From: Maribacter sp. 1_MG-2023
Lineage (GTDB): Bacteria > Bacteroidota > Bacteroidia > Flavobacteriales > Flavobacteriaceae
NCBI RefSeq assembly: GCF_030547005.1
Contig: NZ_JAUOPN010000001.1
Location: 62,001-126,000 of the forward strand
Direction: 5' to 3'
Length of the DNA stretch: 64,000 nt
In this document: positions 35,293 to 44,032 of the stretch, piece after piece
How positions within the stretch are numbered: position 1 is the stretch's first letter
How the letters are laid out: each line of letters opens with the position of its first letter
Notes under the pieces: model-generated
The model's input: only the letters and a program-made list of their open reading frames with translations
What the model was told of the DNA's origin: nothing
Databases searched by the model: none
Position numbers and translations under genes: made by a program

Positions 35293-36066
35293 ATGTGTTA
35301 TGATGTAAAAACCAGCTTAGAGGCGCAGTTAAAAAGAGCAAAGAGAAGTCAAGATTTAAAGGCGATTGAAGAGATTGTTGAGAAACTTGCACCGTTGACC
35401 GATTTGCCGCTTCACCATGCATCAGGGTTTTCGCATCCTGAGGTTTTAATTTATACCAATGATGATCCGTTTTATCCTATTGTAGCAATTTGGGGATTGA
35501 TTCCGCATTGGGTGAATAGTGTTGAACAACAAAAGAAAATTTGGAATAGTACCTTGAACGCTCGGGTAGAAACCATTTTCGAGAAACCCGCTTTTAGAGA
35601 TGCTGCCAACGAAAAACGCTGCATACTTTATGTTGACGGCTTTTACGAGCATCACCATTATAACGATAATACCTATCCGTTTTTTATCCACCGAAAAAAT
35701 AATGAACCTTTAGCGTTAGCTGCATTGTGGTCTGAGTGGATACACCCTGAACATAACGGTACTATCAATTCATTTTCAATTGTAACTACAGTCGGAAATG
35801 GTATGATGGCTAAAATTCATAATAACCCGAAACTGAAAGAACCACGTATGCCATTAATGTTGGGGGAAGATATGGAAGAGCAGTGGTTAACATCATCTGC
35901 AGATTTTGAAAAAGAATTAGAAGGGCTGCTGAGCTCAAATAATAATGTGGCACTGCAAGCACACACCGTGGGCAAACTCCGTGGTAAAAGCTATGCGGGA
36001 AATATAGAATCAATTGCCGAAGAAGTAGTGTATAAAGAACTAGAACCAGAAGAACTTAATTTCTAA
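35293..36066 (+). CDS. SRAP-domain protein (YedK/HMCES-like)
   Basis: SRAP proteins shield abasic sites in single-stranded DNA by linking Cys2 to the sugar. The product begins Met-Cys2-Tyr and has 'LNARVETIFEKPAFRDA' (Asn and Arg) and 'YVDGFYEHH' (Glu). The family's 'iHxRMP' segment appears as 'KIHNNPKLKEPRMPLML', with about six extra residues between the His and the Arg-Met-Pro, a subfamily variation. All catalytic positions therefore seem present. It lies 29 bp after the epimerase. Confidence 0.92.
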   Translation: MCYDVKTSLEAQLKRAKRSQDLKAIEEIVEKLAPLTDLPLHHASGFSHPEVLIYTNDDPFYPIVAIWGLIPHWVNSVEQQKKIWNSTLNARVETIFEKPAFRDAANEKRCILYVDGFYEHHHYNDNTYPFFIHRKNNEPLALAALWSEWIHPEHNGTINSFSIVTTVGNGMMAKIHNNPKLKEPRMPLMLGEDMEEQWLTSSADFEKELEGLLSSNNNVALQAHTVGKLRGKSYAGNIESIAEEVVYKELEPEELNF

Positions 36067-36069
36067 GCA

Positions 36070-36414
36070 ATGGCATATAGTGAGTATTTAGCAGATAGGG
36101 TTAGACCTCGTTTAAAAGGCAAAGGTCATCTGGAGGAGAAGAAAATGATGGGCGGACTCACCTTTATGGTCAATGGTAAAATGTGCATTGGTATTATGTT
36201 CGACAAAAAAAGCGAAGAAGATAAGTTAATGGTGCGTGTTGGTAAATTGAATTATGAAGAACTACTAAACAAACCGGGTAGCAGACCAATGGACTTTACT
36301 GGCAAGCCAATTCGAGGTTTTTTATTTGTAGGTCCCGATGGATTCGACTCCGAAGATGATCTTGATTTCTGGGTAGAAAATGCTCTGGAGTTTAACAGAC
36401 TTCTGAATCAATAA
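36070..36414 (+). CDS. TfoX/Sxy N-terminal-domain protein
   Basis: The 114-residue protein matches the TfoX N-terminal domain: 'VRPRLKGKGHLEEKKMMGGL', 'TFMVNGKMCIGIMFDKK', 'LMVRVG', and 'MDFTGKPIRGFLFV'. In gamma-proteobacteria TfoX/Sxy drives competence genes; in this phylum the role is unknown. It starts 4 bp after the SRAP gene, so the two are one unit. Confidence 0.9.
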   Translation: MAYSEYLADRVRPRLKGKGHLEEKKMMGGLTFMVNGKMCIGIMFDKKSEEDKLMVRVGKLNYEELLNKPGSRPMDFTGKPIRGFLFVGPDGFDSEDDLDFWVENALEFNRLLNQ

Positions 36415-36456
36415 AGTAATGGTTTTAAAATCTGATTTTATGCCCTTTGAAATGAT

Positions 36457-36464
36457 TAAATTTG
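36457..36464 (+). promoter_or_regulatory. -7 promoter box just upstream of the SulP GTG
   Basis: TAAATTTG fits TAnnTTTG. It ends 4 bp before the GTG at 36469, so transcription would start at the initiation codon, again a possible leaderless mRNA. Confidence 0.45.
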
Positions 36465-36468
36465 ACCT

Positions 36469-38217
36469 GTGAAAAACATTTTCCCTTTTTTGGAATGGGT
36501 TTCAACCTATAAAAAAGCTTACTTCATTAAAGATTTGTTGGCTGGTCTTACTGTGGGTATCGTATTAGTGCCGCAAGGTATGGCGTATGCAATGATTGCA
36601 GGATTACCGCCAGTTCATGGTCTATACGCTTCATTATTTCCTATACTAACCTATGCACTTTTAGGAACATCACGAAAAATAGCCGTAGGTCCTGTAGCGA
36701 TGGATTCGTTATTGGTTGCCGTAGGTTTGGGGACATTGGCAATTACCGGTGTAGAAAACTACATTATAATGGTCGTGTTGCTTACCTTAATGGTGGGTTG
36801 CATACAGTTTTTATTAGGTGTTCTACGAATGGGGTTTTTGGTCAATTTTCTTTCTAAACCCGTTATTAGTGGCTTTACATCCGCGGCAGCGATTATCATT
36901 GTATTAAGTCAGCTGAAACATTTATTGGGTGTTTCTATACCAGGCAGTAATAAAATCTATGAAACCGTTTTTAATATCTTTTACAAACTAGGTGAAATCA
37001 ATTGGGTAGATTTTAGTATTGGTATTGTTGGTATAGCATTATTGCTGGGCTTTAAAAAATGGAATAAAAACATCCCAGGAATATTAATAATAGTAGTGCT
37101 AGGTATATTGGCTGTCTATCAGTTTCAGCTTGATGTCTATGGAGTTAAATTAGTAGGTGAAGTCACTAGCGGATTTCCAACTTTTGTAATGCCAACATTA
37201 GATATTGTAGACATGGAAAAATTAGCACCTATTGCAATTGCTTTGGCGTTGGTTGGGTATCTAGAAGCTATTTCTATTGGTAAGGCCATAGAAGATAAAA
37301 CAGGTGAAGATACTATAGATGCTAATCAAGAATTAATAGCTATTGGTTCGTCAAATATTGTTGGGTCTTTCTTTCAAGGTTACCCAGTTACCGCAAGTTT
37401 TTCTAGATCTGCAATTAGTTACGATGCTGGTACAAAAACGAATCTTTCAGCAATATTCAGTGTTATATTGGTGGTACTGACCTTATTGTTTTTAACGCCG
37501 TTATTTCAATATTTGCCCAATGCAATCTTGGCAAGTATTATTATGGTATCTGTAGTAAAACTTATTGATATTGCTTACTTCAAACATTTATGGCTCAATA
37601 GAAAAGATGAGTTTTTTATAATGTTGCTTACCTTTATAATCACACTATTTATAGGTATAACGGAAGGTATTCTAATTGGTGTGTTATGCTCTTTATTGTT
37701 AATGGTATATAGAACGTCTAAACCGCATTTTGTGGAGATAGGTAACATTGGTAATTCTGACTACTACAAGAATGTTATTCGTTTTGCAGATGAGGTGGTG
37801 GTGCGTAATGATCTTTTAATTGTTCGATTTGATTCGCAATTATATTTTGGTAATTCTGCCTATTTTAAAAAGCAGTTATTAAAACATATGAGAGCAAAAG
37901 GACCCCAATTAAAAGGGATAATTCTAAATGCTGAATCTATAAATTATATAGATGCTACTGCAGCAGATATGCTATCAAAGTTAATACACGATATTCGTGA
38001 AAGAGGACTACAATTTTTTATTGCAGGAGCAATTGGACCAACGCGTGATATCATTTTTAATACAGGAATCATTAAAGAATTGCAACGGGAGTTTTTATTT
38101 GTAAAAACGAAGGAAGCAGTGGATTTCTTTGATGATCCAAATGAAATTTCATTATTGGCCGCAAAAGTAGCTTATGAAAATAGTAGAATGGCTAAAGCTA
38201 AAAGAAGTCTAAATTAA
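36469..38217 (+). CDS. SulP-family anion transporter with STAS domain
   Basis: The 582-residue inner-membrane protein has the SulP signature 'KDLLAGLTVGIVLVPQGMAY', then 'AGLPPVHGLYASLFPILTYA', 'LGTSRKIAVGPVAMDSL', about ten to twelve hydrophobic segments, and a cytoplasmic C-terminal STAS domain ('SINYIDATAADMLSKL'). SulP members carry sulfate, bicarbonate or other anions. The start codon is GTG. It lies 53 bp before an MBL-rhodanese gene, suggesting sulfur use; substrate inferred. Confidence 0.92.
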   Translation: MKNIFPFLEWVSTYKKAYFIKDLLAGLTVGIVLVPQGMAYAMIAGLPPVHGLYASLFPILTYALLGTSRKIAVGPVAMDSLLVAVGLGTLAITGVENYIIMVVLLTLMVGCIQFLLGVLRMGFLVNFLSKPVISGFTSAAAIIIVLSQLKHLLGVSIPGSNKIYETVFNIFYKLGEINWVDFSIGIVGIALLLGFKKWNKNIPGILIIVVLGILAVYQFQLDVYGVKLVGEVTSGFPTFVMPTLDIVDMEKLAPIAIALALVGYLEAISIGKAIEDKTGEDTIDANQELIAIGSSNIVGSFFQGYPVTASFSRSAISYDAGTKTNLSAIFSVILVVLTLLFLTPLFQYLPNAILASIIMVSVVKLIDIAYFKHLWLNRKDEFFIMLLTFIITLFIGITEGILIGVLCSLLLMVYRTSKPHFVEIGNIGNSDYYKNVIRFADEVVVRNDLLIVRFDSQLYFGNSAYFKKQLLKHMRAKGPQLKGIILNAESINYIDATAADMLSKLIHDIRERGLQFFIAGAIGPTRDIIFNTGIIKELQREFLFVKTKEAVDFFDDPNEISLLAAKVAYENSRMAKAKRSLN

Positions 38218-38270
38218 ATAAATCTCGTACCTTAAAGGGGAAGGGATATTTTAAAATAAAAAAGTATAGA

Positions 38271-39680
38271 ATGAATATAGAACAGATATATACAGGTTGT
38301 TTGGCTCAAGGAGCATATTATATTGAGAGTGATGGAGAGGTAGCAATAATTGACCCATTAAGAGAGGTGAGTCCTTATATTAAAAGGGCTGAGAACGACA
38401 ATGCAAAAATCAAGTATATATTTGAAACCCATTTCCACGCAGATTTTGTAAGTGGACACGTAACCTTATCGAAAGAAACTGGTGCGCCAATAATTTATGG
38501 TCCTACAGCAAACCCTTCTTTTGATGCTATCATTGCCGAAGACGGACAAGAGTTTAAATTGGGTAAGATTACCTTTAAGGTGTTACATACACCAGGGCAT
38601 ACCATGGAAAGTACGACCTATTTGTTAAGAGATGAAAATGGTAAAGACCATGCAATTTTCTCAGGAGACACTTTGTTTTTAGGTGATGTAGGTAGACCGG
38701 ATTTAGCTCAGAAATCTGCGGATATGACCCAAGAGCAACTGGCTGGTACGTTGTTCGATAGTTTACGTACTAAAATTATGCCGTTGGCAGATGATGTTAT
38801 TGTGTACCCTGCTCATGGTGCAGGCTCTGCATGTGGTAAGAATATGATGAAGGAAACGGTCGATACCTTGGGGAATCAGAAAAAAATGAATTATGCCCTT
38901 AGGGCAGATATGACCAAAGAAGAATTTGTGAAAGAAGTAACCGATGGTCTGTTGCCACCGCCTAAATATTTTCCTTTGAACGTAAAGATGAATAAGGAAG
39001 GGTATGAAGATATTGGAGATGTACTTGATCGTGGTAATGTTGAATTGTCGCCCGATGAGTTTGAAAAAGCAGCGAACGATACTGAAGCTTTGGTATTAGA
39101 TGTAAGACATCAAGATGAATTTGTGAAAGGTCATATACCGAGATCTATTTTTATAGGACTTAACGGTGATTTTGCTCCGTGGGTAGGCGATTTAATTGCT
39201 GATACCAAACAGCCTTTATTATTGGTTATACCTGAAGGAAAGGAAGAAGAAGCAATTACTAGATTATCGCGTGTTGGTTTTGATTCTGCCATAGGATATT
39301 TAAAAGGCGGAATTGAAGCTTGGAAAGCTGCTGGTAAAGAAATTGACCAAATAACATCTATAACAGCATCAGAAGCTAAAAACCTTATTGATAAAGGTAA
39401 TGTTGGTATTTTTGATGTTCGTAAAGATGGAGAATATCAAAGTGAGCACTTAGTAGGTGCAGTTCATACGCCGTTGAGTGAATTGAACAAGCATTTATCT
39501 GAATTTCCTGAGAAAGGAGAATTTTTAGTGCATTGTGCTGGCGGATATCGTTCTGTTATAGCATCGTCTATTTTAAAGAGTCGCGGAATCCACAATCTTA
39601 TTGATGTAAAAGGTGGGTACGGAGCACTTAAAAATGAAGATTTAGAGAAGACAGACTATGTTTGTCCAACCACCTTATAG
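38271..39680 (+). CDS. MBL-fold hydrolase fused to two rhodanese domains (persulfide dioxygenase-like)
   Basis: The 469-residue product has an N-terminal metallo-beta-lactamase domain with 'THFHADFVSGHVTL' , 'HTPGHTMESTTYLL', 'GDTLFLGDVGRPDLA' and 'YPAHGAGSACG', the pattern of ETHE1-like persulfide dioxygenases. Two C-terminal rhodanese domains follow. The first ('ALVLDVRHQDEFVKGHIPRS') lacks an active-site Cys where the loop reads 'LLLVIPEGKEEEA'; the second ('VGIFDVRKDGEYQSEH') has Cys in 'HCAGGYRSVIASS'. It likely oxidises and transfers sulfane sulfur. The SulP neighbour supports this. Confidence 0.93.
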   Translation: MNIEQIYTGCLAQGAYYIESDGEVAIIDPLREVSPYIKRAENDNAKIKYIFETHFHADFVSGHVTLSKETGAPIIYGPTANPSFDAIIAEDGQEFKLGKITFKVLHTPGHTMESTTYLLRDENGKDHAIFSGDTLFLGDVGRPDLAQKSADMTQEQLAGTLFDSLRTKIMPLADDVIVYPAHGAGSACGKNMMKETVDTLGNQKKMNYALRADMTKEEFVKEVTDGLLPPPKYFPLNVKMNKEGYEDIGDVLDRGNVELSPDEFEKAANDTEALVLDVRHQDEFVKGHIPRSIFIGLNGDFAPWVGDLIADTKQPLLLVIPEGKEEEAITRLSRVGFDSAIGYLKGGIEAWKAAGKEIDQITSITASEAKNLIDKGNVGIFDVRKDGEYQSEHLVGAVHTPLSELNKHLSEFPEKGEFLVHCAGGYRSVIASSILKSRGIHNLIDVKGGYGALKNEDLEKTDYVCPTTL

Positions 39681-39697
39681 GTATTGTAGTACTGAAC

Positions 39698-41062
39698 TTA
39701 TAAAGCAAATACGGCAGTAGGATTATTTCTTACATAGCTTTCAACAATACGCTGGGTTTCCAGCGTATTTTTTTGTGGCGTAATGAACATCTCAAGATCT
39801 TCAATTTGCTTTATGGCAACATCGGTAGGGGCGAACCCGTAACCGGAATAATTGTTTTCTCTGATGACAACAAATCCGTTTTCATCCATAGTTCTGCCGT
39901 TGGTTTTGATGACCAGCGTAGCTTCTACTTCTTTAATACTTTGTAAGGCATCTTGTACGCGTTGGTTGTATTCTTCTACAATATCTAAATCAGAACAAAT
40001 ACCTATGCATTGTTTAATTTTATAATGAGAGCAAACAGCCACATTTTCTTGTAGATGGCAATACTTAGGGCAAAGCTCAAAAGTGCTGCACAGGGTTTCT
40101 AAATACTGCCTAGCTTCGGTTGGACTATAACAAATAGCAACCGGATTCGGAGTCATCTTTATTTTATTGAACGCAAGGTGTATAATGCCGTTTCGGTCTT
40201 CGTAAGTGAAAATGCCGTATTGTTGAATAGACCTTTTTTGTGCACTATTGTATTTAGGGTAGTGGTGTTTAATTTCGGCAGATTCTTTTAGTAAGGCAAT
40301 TAGTTCATTACCTGTCTCCTCAAAATCTAATGAAGTAGTTTCTGCACAGAGGGTAATTTCTTTTGTCTTTTTATCATAAAAATGACCAAGCACTCTTTTC
40401 TTAATGTTTTTGGCTTTACCTACATATATGATTTTCCCCTTACTGTCTTTAAAATAATACACACCAGCAGTGGTTGGTAGTTTTAGATATTCCTCTTTTG
40501 GCAACCCAGGAGGTAAAGTAGCTTCTTGAGATTTTGAATTCAAAAATTGTTTAAAAACGGTATCTGCATTTTCGGCTCTCAGTAATTTATGGAATAAAAG
40601 TACCGTAGCATGTGCATCGCCTCGGGCTCGGTGTCGATCTGTTAATGGTATACCTAATGCAGCAGTTAACTTTCCTAAACTGTAGGAGTTGTAGCCAGGT
40701 AGCAATTTTCTTGATAAACGAACCGTACATAGTTTCTTTCTAGAGAAATCATGACCAAGTAATTTAAACTCGTTTTTGATGACATTGTAATCGAAATTGA
40801 CACTATGGGCTACAAAAATGGTGTCTTTGGTGATTTCTACGATCTGCGGAATTAGTTCTTCTAACAACGGAGCATTCCGTACCATGTCATCGTCAATACC
40901 TGTAAGTCCGGTTATAAAGGCGGGTATCGGGCATTCTGGATTTACCAAAGAAGTAAACTCATCAATGACCTCGTGACCATCATATTTAAAAATGGAAATT
41001 TCGGTAATTCGATTACCCTTTATGCCGTTTCCGGTAGTTTCTATGTCAATTATCGTATACAA
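39698..41062 (-). CDS. DnaQ-type exonuclease fused to a GIY-YIG (UvrC/Cho-like) nuclease
   Basis: The 454-residue protein begins with a DEDDh 3'-5' exonuclease domain: 'TIIDIETTGNGIKGNRITE' (ExoI), 'VAHSVNFDYNVIKNEF' (ExoII) and 'DRHRARGDAHATVLLF' (ExoIII). A GIY-YIG domain follows: 'AGVYYFKDSKGKIIYVGKAK' and 'KRVLGHF'. The C-terminal region carries Cys pairs ('CPKYCHLQENVAVC', 'IKQCIGICSD'). Related fusions are known in this phylum and are taken as DNA repair nucleases. The start is TTG (41062). Confidence 0.9.
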   Translation of the reverse strand: MYTIIDIETTGNGIKGNRITEISIFKYDGHEVIDEFTSLVNPECPIPAFITGLTGIDDDMVRNAPLLEELIPQIVEITKDTIFVAHSVNFDYNVIKNEFKLLGHDFSRKKLCTVRLSRKLLPGYNSYSLGKLTAALGIPLTDRHRARGDAHATVLLFHKLLRAENADTVFKQFLNSKSQEATLPPGLPKEEYLKLPTTAGVYYFKDSKGKIIYVGKAKNIKKRVLGHFYDKKTKEITLCAETTSLDFEETGNELIALLKESAEIKHHYPKYNSAQKRSIQQYGIFTYEDRNGIIHLAFNKIKMTPNPVAICYSPTEARQYLETLCSTFELCPKYCHLQENVAVCSHYKIKQCIGICSDLDIVEEYNQRVQDALQSIKEVEATLVIKTNGRTMDENGFVVIRENNYSGYGFAPTDVAIKQIEDLEMFITPQKNTLETQRIVESYVRNNPTAVFAL

Positions 41063-41368
41063 AAAGAGAAGAATGATTTAGTACTGCAAAGTTAGCAGAA
41101 AATGCATTAATACAGGTGCTTCGCTTATATGTTTGGCATTTAACTAAAATGTAGGTATGTATAAGGTGCTTGAGCGTATTTGCGAATAAATGTTGAGGTT
41201 ATGCACTTTTAATACCAAGTAAAATATAGTGGTTACTACAGCGTAAAGATTGTGGTCTTCAAAAACAGCCAGATAAGATTTCTAGCTTTTAATACAATTT
41301 AAAATAAGTTGGTGCTTGTAGAAGGTAAACAAACCAGTTTTAAAAAGGATTGTTTATATTTCTTGATG
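41063..41368. other. AT-rich gap with a -7 box for the DnaQ-GIY-YIG gene
   Basis: The 306-bp gap has no convincing frame. On the minus strand at 41087-41094 TAACTTTG fits TAnnTTTG and lies about 25 bp upstream of the TTG start of the nuclease gene, so this is its likely promoter. Nothing else is seen. Confidence 0.45.
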
Positions 41369-41572
41369 CTACTTTATAGAACTTACATTATCAATAACCG
41401 CTACTCCAAAATTGTTGCTGTCGGTGGTATTGTTTGATATTACTTTTTCAGCGTTATCTCGTACTACGTATTCTGAAACTAGGTCATAATCCTTGCCGCA
41501 AGAAGATAAACTTAAAAGGAAAATAATGGCTGCTACAGGGACGAAAAAGGTTTTGGTAGGGTATAATTTCAT
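41369..41572 (-). CDS. Small lipoprotein (67 residues)
   Basis: A short minus-strand gene with a complete lipoprotein signal ('AAIIFLLSLSSC', Cys25) followed by 42 mostly polar residues (GKDYDLVSEYVVRDNAEKV...). It has a normal ATG and stands alone between AT-rich gaps. I recognise no family. Sequence composition fits a true gene, but the function is unknown. Confidence 0.6.
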   Translation of the reverse strand: MKLYPTKTFFVPVAAIIFLLSLSSCGKDYDLVSEYVVRDNAEKVISNNTTDSNNFGVAVIDNVSSIK

Positions 41573-42009
41573 GTAATTGGTGGTAAAAATTATCTCGCTA
41601 TTTTATTAGCGCATTTCGAAAATATTTAAACTTTATTCATTAACGACGAAAAGTTGGTTTTATTCGATGAAATGCACATAAATGTTATTAACACCGGTTG
41701 TTGATAACAAAAATGGTGTATAATATAAGTGTATTGACTTATATTGTATGTAGAATTATTTTGATTTTTTAATATAAAATTGAAAGTCATACCTTTTTTT
41801 TACTCGACTTAGGTTTCTTGATTGACTATATCATTGATGGTTAAAATTATGAGTAGAATTTTTTATGACCATAGCGTAATTTGTATGTTCAAGTTGGCGT
41901 ATATTGAAAGGTGATTTTAAATTCTTTTTATTGTTGAGGTGTCCTATGTATCTGCTAAATAAACTTCAAAAGACAAAGAATTTAAAGTTACCTTGATGTT
42001 TAGATAAAC
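41573..42009. other. AT-rich region without a gene
   Basis: A stretch of about 440 bp with long A/T runs and many stops in all frames. It holds no terminator or -7 box that I trust. Confidence 0.4.
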
Positions 42010-42105
42010 TTGAAATTAATAATTGAATGCATCTTTGCATCGAGTTTAGAATAAGTTTGAGTTAGTTGAACAACCGGTACATCCTCAAAGTGTATCGGTT
42101 TTTTT
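42010..42105 (+). ncRNA. Candidate small RNA with its own promoter and terminator
   Basis: A TTG at 42010-42012 is followed after 17 bp by CATCTTTG (42030-42037), one base off the TAnnTTTG -7 box. Transcription would start near 42044. The terminator lies at 42072-42105: stem AACCGGTACA / TGTATCGGTT, a 9-nt loop (TCCTCAAAG) and a T run. No start codon with a reasonable frame lies between. The product would be about 60 nt. There is no gene upstream in the same direction that this terminator could serve. Confidence 0.35.
42072..42105 (+). terminator. Rho-independent terminator
   Basis: Ten-base-pair stem (one G-T) AACCGGTACA / TGTATCGGTT with a 9-nt loop and T5-7. The nearest upstream gene on this strand is far away, which suggests a small transcript. 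Confidence 0.7.
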
Positions 42106-42150
42106 ATGCTCTATATTACAGGTTAAATATAGTAGGAAGTTAAGTTTAAA

Positions 42151-42381
42151 TTAAAGTTGAACTTTAATCTCATTGATTCTAAAAACTTGAGTCCTTAGAA
42201 GATTCTGAAAAATCAGAACAATTTTCTCTTGATTCTTTTCAGGAATACGACCACCAATAATCCAGTTTTTTTTAACGTATTTGGTGCTTTCCAAATTAAA
42301 CTCTGACTTCAAAAGTAGCAGCGCTTCATTGCGAGTTTCGTCGTTCATTTTACTGAACATTTGTCTAATATTTTCAGTCAT
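42151..42381 (-). CDS. Conserved-looking small protein of unknown function (76 residues)
   Basis: The frame is open to 42468, but the Met at 42381 (MTENIRQMFSKMNDETRN) starts the part that looks like a protein; the upstream residues are a Phe/Ile-rich translation of AT-rich DNA. The product is helical and has 'SEFNLESTKYVKKNWIIGGR' and 'PEKNQEKIVLIFQNLLR'. The 'KKNWI.GG.IPEEN' style suggests a winged or HTH-like DNA-binding protein, which I cannot prove. It is isolated. Confidence 0.5.
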   Translation of the reverse strand: MTENIRQMFSKMNDETRNEALLLLKSEFNLESTKYVKKNWIIGGRIPEKNQEKIVLIFQNLLRTQVFRINEIKVQL

Positions 42382-43102
42382 GGTTGGTTTTGGTAGAATC
42401 CAAAAATAAATAAAAAAGCGTTTCAACTGCGTAATTAAATGAAATAGATATAAGCATGTTGATAACAATGTAATTCACATTTGTTCGTAACCTAGGTTTT
42501 TGGTTGATTTTTAAATATGCATTTAATGGTTTTACAGATAATGAGTTATATATAGTTTTAGCTGTAGTTAATTAATTATTGGAGTCCACATTTTTTTGAC
42601 ACTTAATGCTAATCGTTGAGAAGAAATTTTATTAAAACGGATTAGATGATTTATATAGAATATAAATGCTAGGTAGTTCTTATTTGGTGTGATTAAAAAG
42701 ATTGTCATTTATATACTAGCAGCTTCCATCATAATCTTTAGTGCTTGTAATTTTTGACTATTTTATTTGAAAGTGTTAAAAGTTAGAACTCTTTAATATT
42801 TTCTTTCAATACATAAAAACAAATGTATTTTTTTATGAAGAATATTTTCTTACTGTATTAAGATACTAAGTATTCTTTTTGTGAAATTCTTTCGTATTTT
42901 TTTTTGATTTTCGTAAATTATCAGTAGTAAATGGCTGATGTTGAGTTGATTTCATGCTTTTTAAATGAAAATTTAAATACTCAAAATTGACCTTTATATG
43001 ATAAATATTAGTTTTTAGTAAAATTAATTTGTAAGTTTTATCTTGTTAAAATTATTATAACGTATATTTATTATATAAAGTTTTCCCAAAAAATGAATTG
43101 AT
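42382..43102. other. AT-rich 720-bp gap with a broken lipoprotein start
   Basis: Very AT-rich. It holds the short lipoprotein-signal frame at 42689-42757 and a weak hairpin AATACAT / ATGTATT followed by T7 near 42808-42835. No -7 box clearly precedes the receiver-domain gene at 43103. Confidence 0.4.
42689..42757 (+). pseudogene. Lipoprotein signal peptide followed by a premature stop
   Basis: From GTG 42689 the frame reads Met-Ile-Lys-Lys-Ile-Val-Ile-Tyr-Ile-Leu-Ala-Ala-Ser-Ile-Ile-Ile-Phe-Ser-Ala-Cys-Asn-Phe and then TGA. This is a perfect lipoprotein signal with lipobox 'FSAC', then nothing. Either the body of a lipoprotein gene was lost or a stop arose just after the Cys. It could be a chance frame, but the signal is unusually good. 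Confidence 0.35.
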
Positions 43103-43507
43103 ATGAAAGTTGACACAGTTTGTATTATAGACGACGATCCCATTTGTGTTTATGGCACCAAGATTCTTTTGAATCACAATAACTTTGTGAGTGCTAATAT
43201 TCTAGTTTATGAAGATGGTTATGAGGCTTTGAACAATTTAACTTCTCTTTTAAAAAGTGGGGAGAGATTGCCTGATATTATCTTATTAGATTTAAATATG
43301 CCAGTTATGAACGGTTGGCAGTTTTTAGATAAATTCCAAAAATTAACTTTCAGTAATAAACCGCAAGTATTTATTGTGAGTTCTCATTTTGATCAATCTG
43401 AAATCAAAAAAGGAAGAAGTTATGAGTTGGTTCGTGATTTTATCTCAAAACCTTTAATTGCTAAAAATTTGAATGATATTATTGCGATGAGTAAAATTGC
43501 GGTATAA
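43103..43507 (+). CDS. Single-domain response regulator (receiver)
   Basis: The 134-residue protein is only a receiver domain: the acidic pocket Asp10-Asp11-Asp12, the phosphorylated Asp63 in 'ILLDLNMPVMNGWQF', Ser in 'FIVSSHF' and the conserved Lys in 'DFISKPL'. No output domain follows, so it likely relays phosphate or acts by protein contact (CheY-like). No histidine kinase is encoded in the window. It is the last chromosomal gene before the island. Confidence 0.92.
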   Translation: MKVDTVCIIDDDPICVYGTKILLNHNNFVSANILVYEDGYEALNNLTSLLKSGERLPDIILLDLNMPVMNGWQFLDKFQKLTFSNKPQVFIVSSHFDQSEIKKGRSYELVRDFISKPLIAKNLNDIIAMSKIAV

Positions 43508-43660
43508 AAATTTCAAATTCATTCATAGATATAATAACCTAGAATGTGGTTTTATTTTGTGGAGCCGGAGACGACCTTACGTTAATAAAAGGTCTAGTAG
43601 ACCTATTTAGCACGGTGCGAGCTGATGTGCTGGCTTTCGAATCCCGCAGGTGTAACGAAA

Positions 43661-43684
43661 AAAACCACCCAGAAGGTGGTTTTT
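43661..43684 (+). terminator. Hairpin/terminator in the repeat patch
   Basis: AAAACCACC and GGTGGTTTT pair around a CAGAA loop, giving a 9-bp stem with a short T run at the 3' end on the plus strand and an A/T run on the other, so it may be bidirectional. Confidence 0.6.
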
Positions 43685-43786
43685 ATTAGTGGAGCCGGAG
43701 GATTACCTTACGGTGTTCCCAACTAGCTCACGTTCTGTAAATGCAATTGGCTGTCCAAAAAAATGGCCAGACTCTTTAAAACAACA

Positions 43787-43820
43787 AAGTCCGATCAAGT
43801 AAACTTGTCGGACTTTTTTT
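43787..43820 (+). terminator. Strong rho-independent terminator before the integrase
   Basis: AAGTCCGA and TCGGACTT form an 8-bp stem, extended by CAAG/CTTG past one bulged T, with a loop of TAAA and a T7 run. It would stop transcription coming from the receiver-domain side. Confidence 0.75.
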
Positions 43821-44032
43821 GTTCTAAAGCGCAAACCAATTGCGCTTAATCGTGGAGCCGGAGGCTATTCCCCTTTATAGTTTTAGATAATCAGTTTTAA
43901 TGTGTATGTTTCTAAAAAACAGATGTTTATGTCTGTTTTTTATATCTGTTTATAACTTTTTTTAATAAAGAGTTATAACATTTTTGTCAACGATTTTGTC
44001 AACGCATCTATAAACTGCATTTTTTTAAAATT

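Larger units (their letters stand above)
43559..43863. repeat. Three copies of GTGGAGCCGGAG in an unusual GC-rich patch (possible att remnants)
   Basis: The 12-mer GTGGAGCCGGAG occurs at 43559-43570, 43689-43700 and 43852-43863. Copies 1 and 2 share further bases downstream (ACCTTACG at slightly different spacing). The reverse complement, CTCCGGCTCCAC, resembles the 3' acceptor end of a tRNA gene. The patch precedes a tyrosine recombinase and follows an AT-rich desert. Repeats of this type beside an integrase suggest attachment-site footprints. No complete tRNA can be folded here. Confidence 0.6.

Noticed and set aside
41600-43100. A retron or other reverse-transcriptase element, given the AT-rich non-coding stretch
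   Set aside because: No reverse transcriptase frame lies in the window.
43600-43660. A possible tRNA because of TTCGAATCCCGC at about 43637
   Set aside because: The flanks do not pair as a T-stem and no acceptor, D or anticodon arm can be folded on either strand.
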